A stretch of 13,590 bases of DNA from contig LKUH01000349.1 of the NCBI GenBank assembly GCA_001412425.1, positions 1 through 13,590 of the forward strand. The letters are read 5' to 3'. The position numbers were made by a program, and so were the translations under genes. Each line of letters begins with the position of its first letter. Position 1 is the first letter of the stretch. This document shows, one piece after another, positions 7,156 to 13,590 of the stretch. A model generated the notes under the pieces. It was not told the DNA's origin. It worked only from the letters and a program-made list of their open reading frames with translations, and searched no databases. The DNA comes from Candidatus Cloacimonas sp. SDB. Its GTDB lineage: Bacteria; Cloacimonadota; Cloacimonadia; Cloacimonadales; TCS61.

Positions 7156-10100
7156 TATTTTACTCCCAAAATAAAATATGAAATAAGCAGAAAGATAAGA
7201 ATATGAATAGCATAAGTTTGGCCGTTACCGGTATAGAGCTGTCTGAAAAGTGCCCCCACAGAGTGAATAACCTCAGCTATATTTCCCCAGAATTCTGTCA
7301 CTTTAGGGCGAGCCAGAAAACCCAGCGCTTTCTGGTAGTGTGCGAAGAAATTATGCGCATAATGTGTGGTTTCGGGTCTATCCGGTCTCTCTGCCGCATA
7401 AACGATATTGAATTGTTTCACTTTAGTAACAGCCTTTATTCGGAATAACAGCCAGAGCAAAGGTATCATAAACACGCCCATAGTAACCATCATTACTGCA
7501 TTCCCATTCCAATAACCTAAAGAGCTTATTACTGTATAATCTTCCCAGTATATTGAACTCGCAAAATAAGTTGAGACGGCCGACATTACTGGTTTAAGGA
7601 TCAAGTTCGGATACATGGAGATCGCCATGATTCCGAATAAAAAAAGGTATTGCGGTACAATATACCAGACAGAGGGTTCTTTAACATCTCTAAGAGCGGT
7701 TTTAGGCTGACCCAGAAAAACTGAATGCAATATCCTGTAGCAGTATAAAAAGGCAATTGTACTGGCAAAAAAGGCTAGTCCCGCCTGCAGATACCAACCT
7801 TTTTCTAATAAGGATGAATAAAGCAGCCATTTCCCGCCAAAACCTGAAAGAGGAGGTACGCCCGATAAAGCAATAATAGCTATCAGCACCGAGATAAAGG
7901 TTAACGGCATATTATTTATCAGACCCCCCATTTCATACATTTTCCGGGTTTTTACCCGAGAAAGCAGACCAGCTACTGCTACAAATAAAATTCCTTTAAA
8001 AAGCAGATGTGTAAATGTGAGGTATATTGAAGTTACCCAGCCCAGATGAGAATGTATGGCTAAGGCAAGCACAATATATCCAAGCTGTCCCAGGCTGGAA
8101 TAAGCCAGCAGTTTTTTTATGTCTTCCTGAAAGGCTGCTAATAAAGCTCCGAAAAATGCTGTCAACACCCCCAGCCAGCCCAGAATATAATTGAGTTGTA
8201 TTCCCTTTAATACAGGTTCACCCAAAAGAATTGCCAGCATAATAAGCCCGAATATGCCCATTTTGCTTAACACTGCAGAGAGAAAAGGTGTAAAGTCATC
8301 TTCAGCCTCTGTGTAGGCTCCCGGCAACCAGACGTGAAATCCGACAATACCGATCTTAATTAAAAATCCCAAACCCAGTAAAACATAGATATATCCCGAA
8401 TTAACTATGGAAGCCAATCCAGCCAGTGAAACTACTCCAGTATCTCTAAAAGCCAGACCCATACCTGCCAGGATCAAATAAGCTCCTGCCAGTGAAAATG
8501 TTATGTAGATCAGGGCAGCTTTCAGAGAAAATTTACCACGTAAGATCAGCAGATAAGAAGTGATGGTAATGAATTCCCAGGAGAGAAAGAATTGCAGGGA
8601 AGTCTTTGCCTGCAGCAGATTTCCTAAGGACAAGATCATAATTATCAGCAGCGGATAGAATCCTTTAAAAATATCTTTTCGGGCAAAAGTTGTAATCAGC
8701 AGAACTGCACTTCCTATTAAAAAAACCACACCGAAAAGCTGGTAAATATCCTGCAGGGCAGGAAGCAGCCGATAAGAAAAATAAATGACTGCGAGGAGAC
8801 AGAGCGAACCCTTAAGCTTATTTGGCAGCCAGTTAAGTACATATAAAATTACGCCCAGTAATACAGGCAGGACGTAAATGGAGTCAGCTCCGGAAACGAG
8901 GTGAGTCCCTTCCATACCTAAATATAGCAGTCCCAGCAGAAATATCAAAACCGGCAGGTATTGAGCTGCCTCAGTTCTGATTTCCTCAACTTCAGTGTTT
9001 TTTACAGCATAACCAAACCAGCGGAATAAATATACAGCTTCCAGCAGGGAACCAGCCAGAATAATCCAGACCCAGACCATCATATTATTGGCTGAGAGTT
9101 GCATGACAAGTTCCCATTTTGCCCAGAATCCGGGAAAAGGCGGCAACCCGATCAGAGCCAGAATAAATCCCCCAAAAACAAGTAGCAGAGGCGGATTGTT
9201 TGCTATTATCTTCCAGGACCTGATATTTCTTTTCTGCACGATACCTGCTAACCAGAAAAGCCCAGCTTTGGCCAGGAAATGGTTGATAAACAATCCCCCT
9301 ATAATTACTATAATAGAACTTAAAGATTGTAAGTTATCGAATTGCATTATAAGCGCCAGAGCTGCCAGCAGAAGCCCCATCTGGGCAATGGAGGAATAAC
9401 CCAGTAGTCTTCTGGCATCTGTCTGTTTCAAGCCCATCAAATTGGAAAAAACAAAAGTAACGCCCCCGATTCCCGCCAATAAAGGCAGAAAACTGCTGGG
9501 CATGAGGGGAATAAATTTATAAATAACGAAAAAAATGGCAGCGGAACTGGCGGAAGCGATAATGGCAGCAATTCCGGGATGTACAGACTGATAAACATCA
9601 AGAGCCCAGCCATTAGCCGGAAAGGGTTTCAACTCAATCAATAGGGCAAAAACTAGTAGAAAAGTTGCCAGTATTCCGGCTTTGGTGTTTAAAACTCCGG
9701 AATTGACCAGAAAATCCAGATTTAGAGATCCACCTAAACGGTAAAGGTAAATGGTACCTATAAGAAATAAGGTTGAGACCAGACCACCGGCGATAATGAA
9801 TTTGAATCCGGCTGTGAGGGAATATTTATTATCTTCCAATGAAATGAGAGCATAAGTTGTTATGGAAGTAATTTCTAAAAACACAAAAAGATTGAACAGA
9901 TCCCGGGTCATTACCAGACCATTCAATCCCATTATCAGTACAAGATAGAGGATCATAGCCTTAATTGAAATTTCCCGGAATTTCTTGTACAGATAAACAG
10001 CGGAGAAAAAACCAAGCAGATTGATCAGAACCAGGAAAACAGCTTCTTCAATTCCCAGATATAAGTTTATGGAATAGGGTGGTAAGAAGCCTGCTGTGTA

Positions 10101-10280
10101 TATTTTGGCAGCTTCATATCCTTGAAGTAACTGGTAAAACCAGAAAAGGGAAATGTAATTTATGACTGCAAGTGTCAGGAAGAAAATCAAATCGGCAATT
10201 TTCCGGTTGATCTTCTGAAATAAATTAAGCAAAAATGCAGCACCTAAACTCGTTATGAATATATAGATGGGGTTCACCAT
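7155..10280 (-). CDS. Fused double MnhD/NuoN-like antiporter subunit (MbxH-H' type)
   Basis: The 1041-residue protein has two complete antiporter modules in one frame. Module 1 (about 1-465) has the ion-path residues Glu136 in LFVFLEITSI, Lys218 in ELKPFP, Lys338 in FLAKAG and Lys388 in GFWAKWE. Module 2 (about 475-950) repeats them as Glu569 in SWEFITITSY, Lys642 before GFHVWLPGAYTEAE, Lys762 in THLLFKG and Lys817 in GFGGKW. The last 90 residues form a polar stretch, then LFRQLYTGNGQTYAIHI and a final helix, like the ends of HyfB/NuoL-type proteins. In archaeal mbx operons the equivalents (H and H') are, as I recall, two genes at this position. Each module should move Na+ or H+, so the complex has two antiporter units. 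ATG at 10280 overlaps mbxG by 7 bases; GAGGAG lies in the end of that gene. No internal stop or frameshift is visible. Confidence 0.92.
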   Translation of the reverse strand: MVNPIYIFITSLGAAFLLNLFQKINRKIADLIFFLTLAVINYISLFWFYQLLQGYEAAKIYTAGFLPPYSINLYLGIEEAVFLVLINLLGFFSAVYLYKKFREISIKAMILYLVLIMGLNGLVMTRDLFNLFVFLEITSITTYALISLEDNKYSLTAGFKFIIAGGLVSTLFLIGTIYLYRLGGSLNLDFLVNSGVLNTKAGILATFLLVFALLIELKPFPANGWALDVYQSVHPGIAAIIASASSAAIFFVIYKFIPLMPSSFLPLLAGIGGVTFVFSNLMGLKQTDARRLLGYSSIAQMGLLLAALALIMQFDNLQSLSSIIVIIGGLFINHFLAKAGLFWLAGIVQKRNIRSWKIIANNPPLLLVFGGFILALIGLPPFPGFWAKWELVMQLSANNMMVWVWIILAGSLLEAVYLFRWFGYAVKNTEVEEIRTEAAQYLPVLIFLLGLLYLGMEGTHLVSGADSIYVLPVLLGVILYVLNWLPNKLKGSLCLLAVIYFSYRLLPALQDIYQLFGVVFLIGSAVLLITTFARKDIFKGFYPLLIIMILSLGNLLQAKTSLQFFLSWEFITITSYLLILRGKFSLKAALIYITFSLAGAYLILAGMGLAFRDTGVVSLAGLASIVNSGYIYVLLGLGFLIKIGIVGFHVWLPGAYTEAEDDFTPFLSAVLSKMGIFGLIMLAILLGEPVLKGIQLNYILGWLGVLTAFFGALLAAFQEDIKKLLAYSSLGQLGYIVLALAIHSHLGWVTSIYLTFTHLLFKGILFVAVAGLLSRVKTRKMYEMGGLINNMPLTFISVLIAIIALSGVPPLSGFGGKWLLYSSLLEKGWYLQAGLAFFASTIAFLYCYRILHSVFLGQPKTALRDVKEPSVWYIVPQYLFLFGIMAISMYPNLILKPVMSAVSTYFASSIYWEDYTVISSLGYWNGNAVMMVTMGVFMIPLLWLLFRIKAVTKVKQFNIVYAAERPDRPETTHYAHNFFAHYQKALGFLARPKVTEFWGNIAEVIHSVGALFRQLYTGNGQTYAIHILIFLLISYFILGVK

Positions 10281-10627
10281 TTTAACTCCTCAAAATCTTC
10301 GATCTGCAGTGATCGTTTAAACCGAAACAATTTCACCGCATATACCAGCATCAAAGCAGTAATGGCAAGCCCTATCACAATTGCTGTTAACACCAATGCT
10401 GAAGGAACTGGATCAATAAAATTCTTACCTGTGTCCAATCCTTCCACTGCCTTACTTATAATGGGAGCTGTTCTTCCTTTAATAAAACCGATGGAAACTA
10501 TTACCAGGTGAAGACCTGTATCAATTATGGAAAAGCCGATAATCATCTTGATTATGTTCTTTTGCGTCAACATACCCCAAAGCCCAATGATGATGAGGAT
10601 AAAACCTAATATCGATATAACTGTCAT
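10274..10627 (-). CDS. mbxG: Na+/H+ antiporter subunit MnhC/MrpC-like (MbxG)
   Basis: This 117-residue protein is a NuoK/MnhC-type subunit with three likely membrane helices. The signature DPVPSALVLTAIVIGLAITA lies at residues 72-91. The first helix pair carries GFSIIDTGLHLVIVSIG (31-47). It pairs with the MnhD-like module and belongs to the ion path of Mrp, MBH and complex I relatives. The region between the helices (48-71) is somewhat long, as in many MBH/MBX members. The start ATG overlaps the stop of the upstream MnhB-like gene by 4 bases (ATGA), and its own end overlaps the start of the double antiporter gene. Confidence 0.92.
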   Translation of the reverse strand: MTVISILGFILIIIGLWGMLTQKNIIKMIIGFSIIDTGLHLVIVSIGFIKGRTAPIISKAVEGLDTGKNFIDPVPSALVLTAIVIGLAITALMLVYAVKLFRFKRSLQIEDFEELKW

Positions 10628-11316
10628 ATCTCTTCCTTCCGCAATTTTTCTAATATCCCGATCAGTTCCATTCCAACTTTTATTCCTATTATTGAATAAA
10701 TGATGGGAATAGCACCAGCACTGAACAAACGACCCATCTCACCCAGCTGCAGGAAACGGCTATCCAGAAAACCTCCAGCCAGAATAAGACCTAAAATCCC
10801 AATTATCAGATAAAATATACCAGAGACAGATTCTATAACTTCCGTCAGTTGTTTATTGAAACGGGCTTCTGTATTAGAAAGCATAAAAAGCAAAGCAGCT
10901 GAGGTTAGAACAACACCCCCTTGAAATCCTCCTCCCGGAGTAAGATGACCATGAGTAAAAATATATACGCCAAACAGGATCAGTAAGGGAATGAGAAAAT
11001 CGGAACCAGTCCGCAATATTTCAGAAGATGAACGTTTTGGAGCAGCAATTTTCTTCTTGCTGGGTTTTCTCAACAGGAAACCAATTCCCACCGCGGCAAT
11101 AAAAAGAACAACGATCTCGCCCAGCGTATCCAGCCCCCTATACGTAACTATGACGGCTGTAACCAGGTTTGCCGCTCCCAGTTCCAGGGGTCCTGCAGTA
11201 ACATACTTTTCAGCAACCCGGTTTAATTGAGAAGTTTCATCAACTTCCACAATAAAAGGAAGAAACATATAAGCAAGCAGAGCAATCAGCAGCAGGGTTA
11301 TGAATCTTTTAGCCAT
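10624..11316 (-). CDS. mbxF: MnhB-like subunit with an N-terminal MbhE-like part (MbxF)
   Basis: The 230-residue product combines what are two genes in MBH operons. Residues 1-85 resemble MbhE: a first helix, then ANLVTAVIVTYRGLDTLGE (49-67), matching the end of MnhA, and a second helix. After a basic linker (KPSKKKIAAPKR, 84-95) comes an MnhB domain with THGHLTPGGGFQGGVV (121-136), the family signature, and further helices to about 220. Mrp-type MnhB proteins are about 140 residues long, so the extra length is the N-terminal part. It is a membrane-arm subunit of the ion-translocating module. The ATG at 11316 directly abuts the upstream stop (TAGATG) after GGGAGG. Confidence 0.9.
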   Translation of the reverse strand: MAKRFITLLLIALLAYMFLPFIVEVDETSQLNRVAEKYVTAGPLELGAANLVTAVIVTYRGLDTLGEIVVLFIAAVGIGFLLRKPSKKKIAAPKRSSSEILRTGSDFLIPLLILFGVYIFTHGHLTPGGGFQGGVVLTSAALLFMLSNTEARFNKQLTEVIESVSGIFYLIIGILGLILAGGFLDSRFLQLGEMGRLFSAGAIPIIYSIIGIKVGMELIGILEKLRKEEI

Positions 11317-11562
11317 CTAGTCCTCCCTGTCCGATCTGATCTTATTAAAAGCCAGCAGGAATACAATGGTGGTTAAACCGGAGCCGATAGCTGCTTCAGT
11401 CATTGCGACATCAGGAGCTGCCAGGAAGAGATAAAGTACACTGGCTAATAAGCTGATCACTCCAGCACTTATTATGGCAGCTACCAGATTTTTCAGATAT
11501 AAAGCCAGTACAGCAGCAGCAATCATTATAATTCCTAAGAAAATAATTATAATTAGAGACAT
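11317..11562 (-). CDS. mbxD: DUF4040 (MbhD/MbxD-like) small membrane subunit
   Basis: This 81-residue protein has about three membrane helices. The segment AAPDVAMTEAAIGSGLTTIV (48-67) is the hallmark of DUF4040, which corresponds to a C-terminal part of Mrp subunit MnhA and is NuoJ-like. In MBH and MBX this part is a separate small gene, as here, and no full-length MnhA is present. Glu56 in the motif is a candidate ion-path residue. TAATG overlap (one base) with the preceding mnhG-like gene and abutment to the next gene indicate coupled translation. Confidence 0.92.
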   Translation of the reverse strand: MSLIIIIFLGIIMIAAAVLALYLKNLVAAIISAGVISLLASVLYLFLAAPDVAMTEAAIGSGLTTIVFLLAFNKIRSDRED

Positions 11563-11894
11563 TATCGATCTCCTTCTTCGTCTTCTTTCAAGTTATCCCG
11601 AACAGTTGATTCTGTAAGTTCAATTCCAAAAAAATGAGCAGCTCTTGCCAGAGTATGAGAAGAAATAGGATTTGTGATTAATATGAACAAGATGAGAATA
11701 AGGATCTTGGCTATGAAAACTTTGAAACCGAAACCCACAGCTATACCGATTAGAAATAAAATACTGCCCAGAGTAGAAGTTTTTGTACCGGCTTGCATAC
11801 GATTATAAACATCGGGCATACGAAGCAGACCAATGCTTCCCAGTAAAAGGAAAGCAGCTCCCAGGAATGTGATCAGCGCACCTGCCAGCATCAT
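11562..11894 (-). CDS. mbxC: Na+/H+ antiporter subunit MnhG/MrpG-like (MbxC)
   Basis: The 110-residue product has the MnhG signature at residues 19-43: GSIGLLRMPDVYNRMQAGTK, then TSTLG. It has three membrane helices, NPISSHTLARAAH (75-87) and a charged tail. MnhG is a small scaffold subunit of the Mrp-type membrane module. Two ATG codons stand in tandem at the start. The first shares one base with the stop of the MnhF-like gene (TGATG), and a GA-rich/GGGGG run upstream may serve as the ribosome site. Confidence 0.93.
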   Translation of the reverse strand: MMLAGALITFLGAAFLLLGSIGLLRMPDVYNRMQAGTKTSTLGSILFLIGIAVGFGFKVFIAKILILILFILITNPISSHTLARAAHFFGIELTESTVRDNLKEDEEGDR

Positions 11895-12169
11895 CAGAAC
11901 CCCCTTTCCAGATAACGGGCAATGGCAACAACCCCGAGAAAACTGATCAAACCGTAAACCAGTGCAACATCCAGATAGATAATTCTACCCGTTATCGCAG
12001 CTATATAAACTATTATTGAGATAGCTATAATGGTCATCACATCAAGTGAAACAGCCCGATCGGCTATGGTGGGACCTTTTATCAGCCTTATGAAGGAGAG
12101 AACAATACCGGAAACAGCCATCAAGGCTGAGATATCATAAATAACTTTTGCAATTGCGGAACTATCCAA
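11894..12169 (-). CDS. mbxB: Na+/H+ antiporter subunit MnhF/MrpF-like (MbxB)
   Basis: This 91-residue, three-helix protein has the MnhF signature FIRLIKGPTIADRAVSLD (26-43) and IIYLDVALVYGLISFLG (63-79). It is a small membrane subunit of the Mrp-type module. The start codon is TTG at 12169, overlapping the MnhE-like gene by 8 bases. A near-perfect Shine-Dalgarno sequence, GGAGGTGA at 12173-12180, sits just upstream inside the end of that gene and supports the TTG; no in-frame ATG at a suitable distance competes. Confidence 0.93.
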   Translation of the reverse strand: MDSSAIAKVIYDISALMAVSGIVLSFIRLIKGPTIADRAVSLDVMTIIAISIIVYIAAITGRIIYLDVALVYGLISFLGVVAIARYLERGF

Positions 12170-12656
12170 AGATCACCTCCAGATATTTTTCAAATTTTTT
12201 AACGATCAGCTCGGTAGATCTGTCTATGTCTTCAGCAGTTACGTCTATCCAGTGAATGTAATAGTAATCTTCTTGAATTTCCACAGTAAGGGTTCCGGGG
12301 GTGAGAGTGATGGAGTTAGCCAGAATTATACGTCCCAGTTTTGATTTTAGTTCAGTTCTTACCTTAACAATCCCCGGATTAATGGGCAGTTTGGGATGAA
12401 GCACCCGAAAAGCCACATCAAAATTAGATTTTATCAATTCCACCATGAAGATACAAATGTAAACAATTGTGCAGATAAAAGCTTTCAGGGAAATCTTGAT
12501 ATCATCAAAAACCGATATATTCTTAACCAGAATTGAACTGATAAGGATTGAAACTGCTATTCCGACAATTAATTCCTGTAGATCTGTACCGGCAAGCAGC
12601 AACCAGAAGATAAACAGGAAAATGCTTAATAAAAACCAGCTCTTAAAATACTTCAT
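12162..12656 (-). CDS. mbxA: Na+/H+ antiporter subunit MnhE/MrpE-like (MbxA), first operon gene
   Basis: The 164-residue product has two to three N-terminal helices (about 7-45 and 56-75). The MnhE core follows: VELIKSNFDVAFRVLHPKLP (72-91), then GRIILANSITLTPGTLTVEI (108-127) and YYIHWIDV (132-139). That core forms the cytosolic domain. It is the first subunit of the complex and first gene of the operon, after a 185-base gap. The ATG at 12656 has AAGGA about 8 bases upstream, and a TATAAT box lies 20 bases further up. MnhE is needed for Mrp assembly in characterised systems; nothing here suggests otherwise. Confidence 0.93.
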   Translation of the reverse strand: MKYFKSWFLLSIFLFIFWLLLAGTDLQELIVGIAVSILISSILVKNISVFDDIKISLKAFICTIVYICIFMVELIKSNFDVAFRVLHPKLPINPGIVKVRTELKSKLGRIILANSITLTPGTLTVEIQEDYYYIHWIDVTAEDIDRSTELIVKKFEKYLEVIFG

Positions 12657-12676
12657 CCAGTCTTCCTTATTTTTTA

Positions 12677-12682
12677 ATTATA
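12677..12682 (-). promoter_or_regulatory. Candidate -10 box for the MBX-like operon
   Basis: The minus strand reads TATAAT, a perfect -10, giving a transcript start about 14 bases before the mbxA ATG. No clear -35 is present at 16-18 bases (the region is A/T runs), so it may depend on an activator or be a chance match in an AT-rich gap. Confidence 0.35.
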
Positions 12683-12741
12683 AAGCTGCAATAATTTAGA
12701 AAAATTAGACCACAATTCATTTTTTATCTATTTTCCGCTTC

Positions 12742-12770
12742 TACAAAATGAACCTTCATAAGAGTGTCAA
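12742..12770 (-). promoter_or_regulatory. Second candidate promoter and inverted repeat before mbxA
   Basis: TTGACA at 12765-12770 with TTTGTA 17 bases further (12742-12747) on the minus strand. The spacer contains the inverted repeat ATGAA-GG-TTCAT (12748-12759). The -10 is weak and the repeat arms are only 5 bases, so this is suggestive at most. It would give a leader of roughly 80 bases. The remainder of the 12657-12841 gap shows no gene I can support. Confidence 0.22.
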
Positions 12771-12841
12771 CAGCTTTTTTCATACTGACAAAAGTTAGCA
12801 GCATAAAATTATTATATCCGGTTCATATTAAAGCAGATATC

Positions 12842-13480
12842 TTATAAATATTTTTTCAGTTTTTGCGTCAGATCTTTACTGATAATCAAATGAAATTTGT
12901 TATATATAATAGGATAGATTTCCTTGATATAATTAAGTGTTTTATGGGTCCAGAAAATATAAGTCATTGTTGAATTGCTCTTTACGTCAGCAGAAATTTC
13001 TTTACCGGTAAGATAGCCCATTTCTGCGGCAAAATTACCGCGATCCAGATCGGCAATCTTTTCATTTTTTTTAAGAACAGAAGCATTTCCGTTGATTATC
13101 AGAAAGATCCTGTCAGCTTTGTCACCATCTGTACAGAGTAGTGAATTTTCTTCTACTGTTTTAAGTTCTCCCTGAAGCCAGAAGCGTTGAAACTCCTTTC
13201 TGTTCATATCATAAAAAACCTGTTTGTAAATATCCTCCAGCTCCTTAACAAGCTTCACTCCACGATTTTCATAGATAATTCTGATCACCTGAACAATATT
13301 GATGAGCGTAAATAGACCGACCCAGAAAATCACTGTTCTGTTGTCAGATAAATAACCTTCAGTTATTTTGCATAATCCGGCAATGATCATAATTATTCGT
13401 AAAGTGAAAATGTCCTTAACCAGAAAAGCAATTGCTGAACCGACATAATGAAGGTTCAGTAGAATTAATTTTTCATCCAT
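12842..13480 (-). CDS. Popeye-like membrane protein with a cyclic-nucleotide-binding-type domain
   Basis: This 212-residue protein has about three hydrophobic segments in residues 8-68 (LNLHYVGSAIAFLV; LRIIMIIAGLC; VIFWVGLFTLINIVQVIRII). A linker with LEDIYKQVFYDMNRKEFQRF (81-100) leads into a beta-rich domain (about 105-200) with RIFLIINGNASVLKK, GNFAAEMGYLTGKEISADVK and a final LTQKLKK helix. This order (three helices, the ELxxIYxxxF linker, then the nucleotide-binding fold) matches the Popeye domain family. Binding of cAMP or another ligand is inferred. No DNA-binding helix-turn-helix is present, so it is not a CRP-type regulator. I prefer the ATG at 13480, which has AGGAG (13489-13493) 8 bases upstream; a TTG at 13486, two codons earlier, is only 2 bases from that site. 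The gene ends 185 bases before mbxA. Confidence 0.75.
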   Translation of the reverse strand: MDEKLILLNLHYVGSAIAFLVKDIFTLRIIMIIAGLCKITEGYLSDNRTVIFWVGLFTLINIVQVIRIIYENRGVKLVKELEDIYKQVFYDMNRKEFQRFWLQGELKTVEENSLLCTDGDKADRIFLIINGNASVLKKNEKIADLDRGNFAAEMGYLTGKEISADVKSNSTMTYIFWTHKTLNYIKEIYPIIYNKFHLIISKDLTQKLKKYL

Positions 13481-13502
13481 CCTCAACGCTCCTATAAAAA
13501 CA

Positions 13503-13541
13503 GATTTTAACAGAAGCTAATTCTGAATAATCTGCTGTCAA
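13503..13541 (-). promoter_or_regulatory. Candidate promoter of the Popeye-like gene
   Basis: On the minus strand TGTTAAAAT (13503-13511) forms an extended -10, with a TTGACA at 13536-13541 that is too far (about 27 bases) to be its -35. The predicted start lies near 13496, giving a leader of about 16 bases that contains the AGGAG. Inverted repeats CAGATT/AATCTG (13501-13506, 13529-13534) and CAGAA/TTCTG (13511-13515, 13521-13525) nest over this region and could be an operator. The stretch from 13542 to the window end shows nothing further. Confidence 0.35.
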
Positions 13542-13590
13542 CGATTTTAGTTAAGATCCCAGCCTGCAATACTCAACTTAAATTAATTAT

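Noticed and set aside
1643..12699. Plus-strand open frames lying opposite the operon genes
   Set aside because: They mirror conserved minus-strand proteins, lack recognisable domains and have no convincing ribosome sites of their own.
12724..12783. A 19-codon minus-strand frame (begins MKKAVDTLMKVH) in the gap before mbxA
   Set aside because: It has no ribosome site, is short enough to arise by chance, and overlaps the candidate TTGACA promoter.
12748..13459. The 11-base word TGAACCTTCAT occurring both in the operon's upstream gap and within the Popeye-like gene
   Set aside because: Many 11-base matches are expected by chance in a window of this size read on both strands, and the second copy is coding sequence.

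Overview
The window comes from a moderately AT-rich, probably anaerobic Gram-negative (diderm) bacterium. A short lipoprotein with a lipobox, a secreted coiled-coil/LysM protein and the start of a PgpH-type 7TM-HD protein point that way. The style of the LysM protein together with an MBX-type operon would suit Cloacimonadota or a related anaerobic lineage, but this is only a guess from gene style. Every gene I accept is on the minus strand, so transcription runs from high to low coordinates.

Layout in transcription order: (1) 13480-12842, a Popeye-like membrane protein with a cyclic-nucleotide-binding fold. (2) 12656-1601, one tightly packed 12-gene operon of about 11 kb; neighbours overlap by 1-8 bases or are separated by at most 15 bases. 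It encodes a membrane-bound respiratory complex of the MBH/MBX(MBS)/complex I superfamily: Mrp-antiporter-like subunits MnhE, MnhF, MnhG, DUF4040 (MbhD-like), MnhB and MnhC; a 1041-residue protein holding two MnhD-like antiporter modules; then NuoH-, NuoB- and NuoC-like subunits, a membrane-anchored DUF302 protein, a NuoD-like subunit, and a NuoI-like ferredoxin fused to a GltD/NfnB-like NAD(P)H-flavin oxidoreductase. (3) 1486-338, a lipoprotein and a LysM protein, followed by a hairpin. (4) 276-1, the N-terminus of a PgpH-like protein that runs off the window.

The subunit order is that of the archaeal mbx/mbs operon (A B C D F G H H' M J K L N, recalled, not searched). The NuoB-like subunit has only three of the four usual cluster cysteines, and the NuoD-like subunit has three of the four [NiFe]-ligand cysteines. 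Both argue against a hydrogenase and fit an MBS-type enzyme, in which a site-differentiated [4Fe-4S] cluster reduces sulfane sulfur/polysulfide while ions are pumped. The most distinctive points are the NADPH-oxidoreductase module fused to the ferredoxin subunit, the fusion of the two antiporter modules, and the cysteine-containing DUF302 protein inserted between the NuoC- and NuoD-like genes. Together they suggest an ion-pumping complex that exchanges electrons with the NADP(H) pool, with an unproven sulfur-related acceptor. No RNA genes, CRISPR arrays, insertion sequences or hydrogenase-maturation genes were seen, and no gene-free stretch exceeds about 190 bases.
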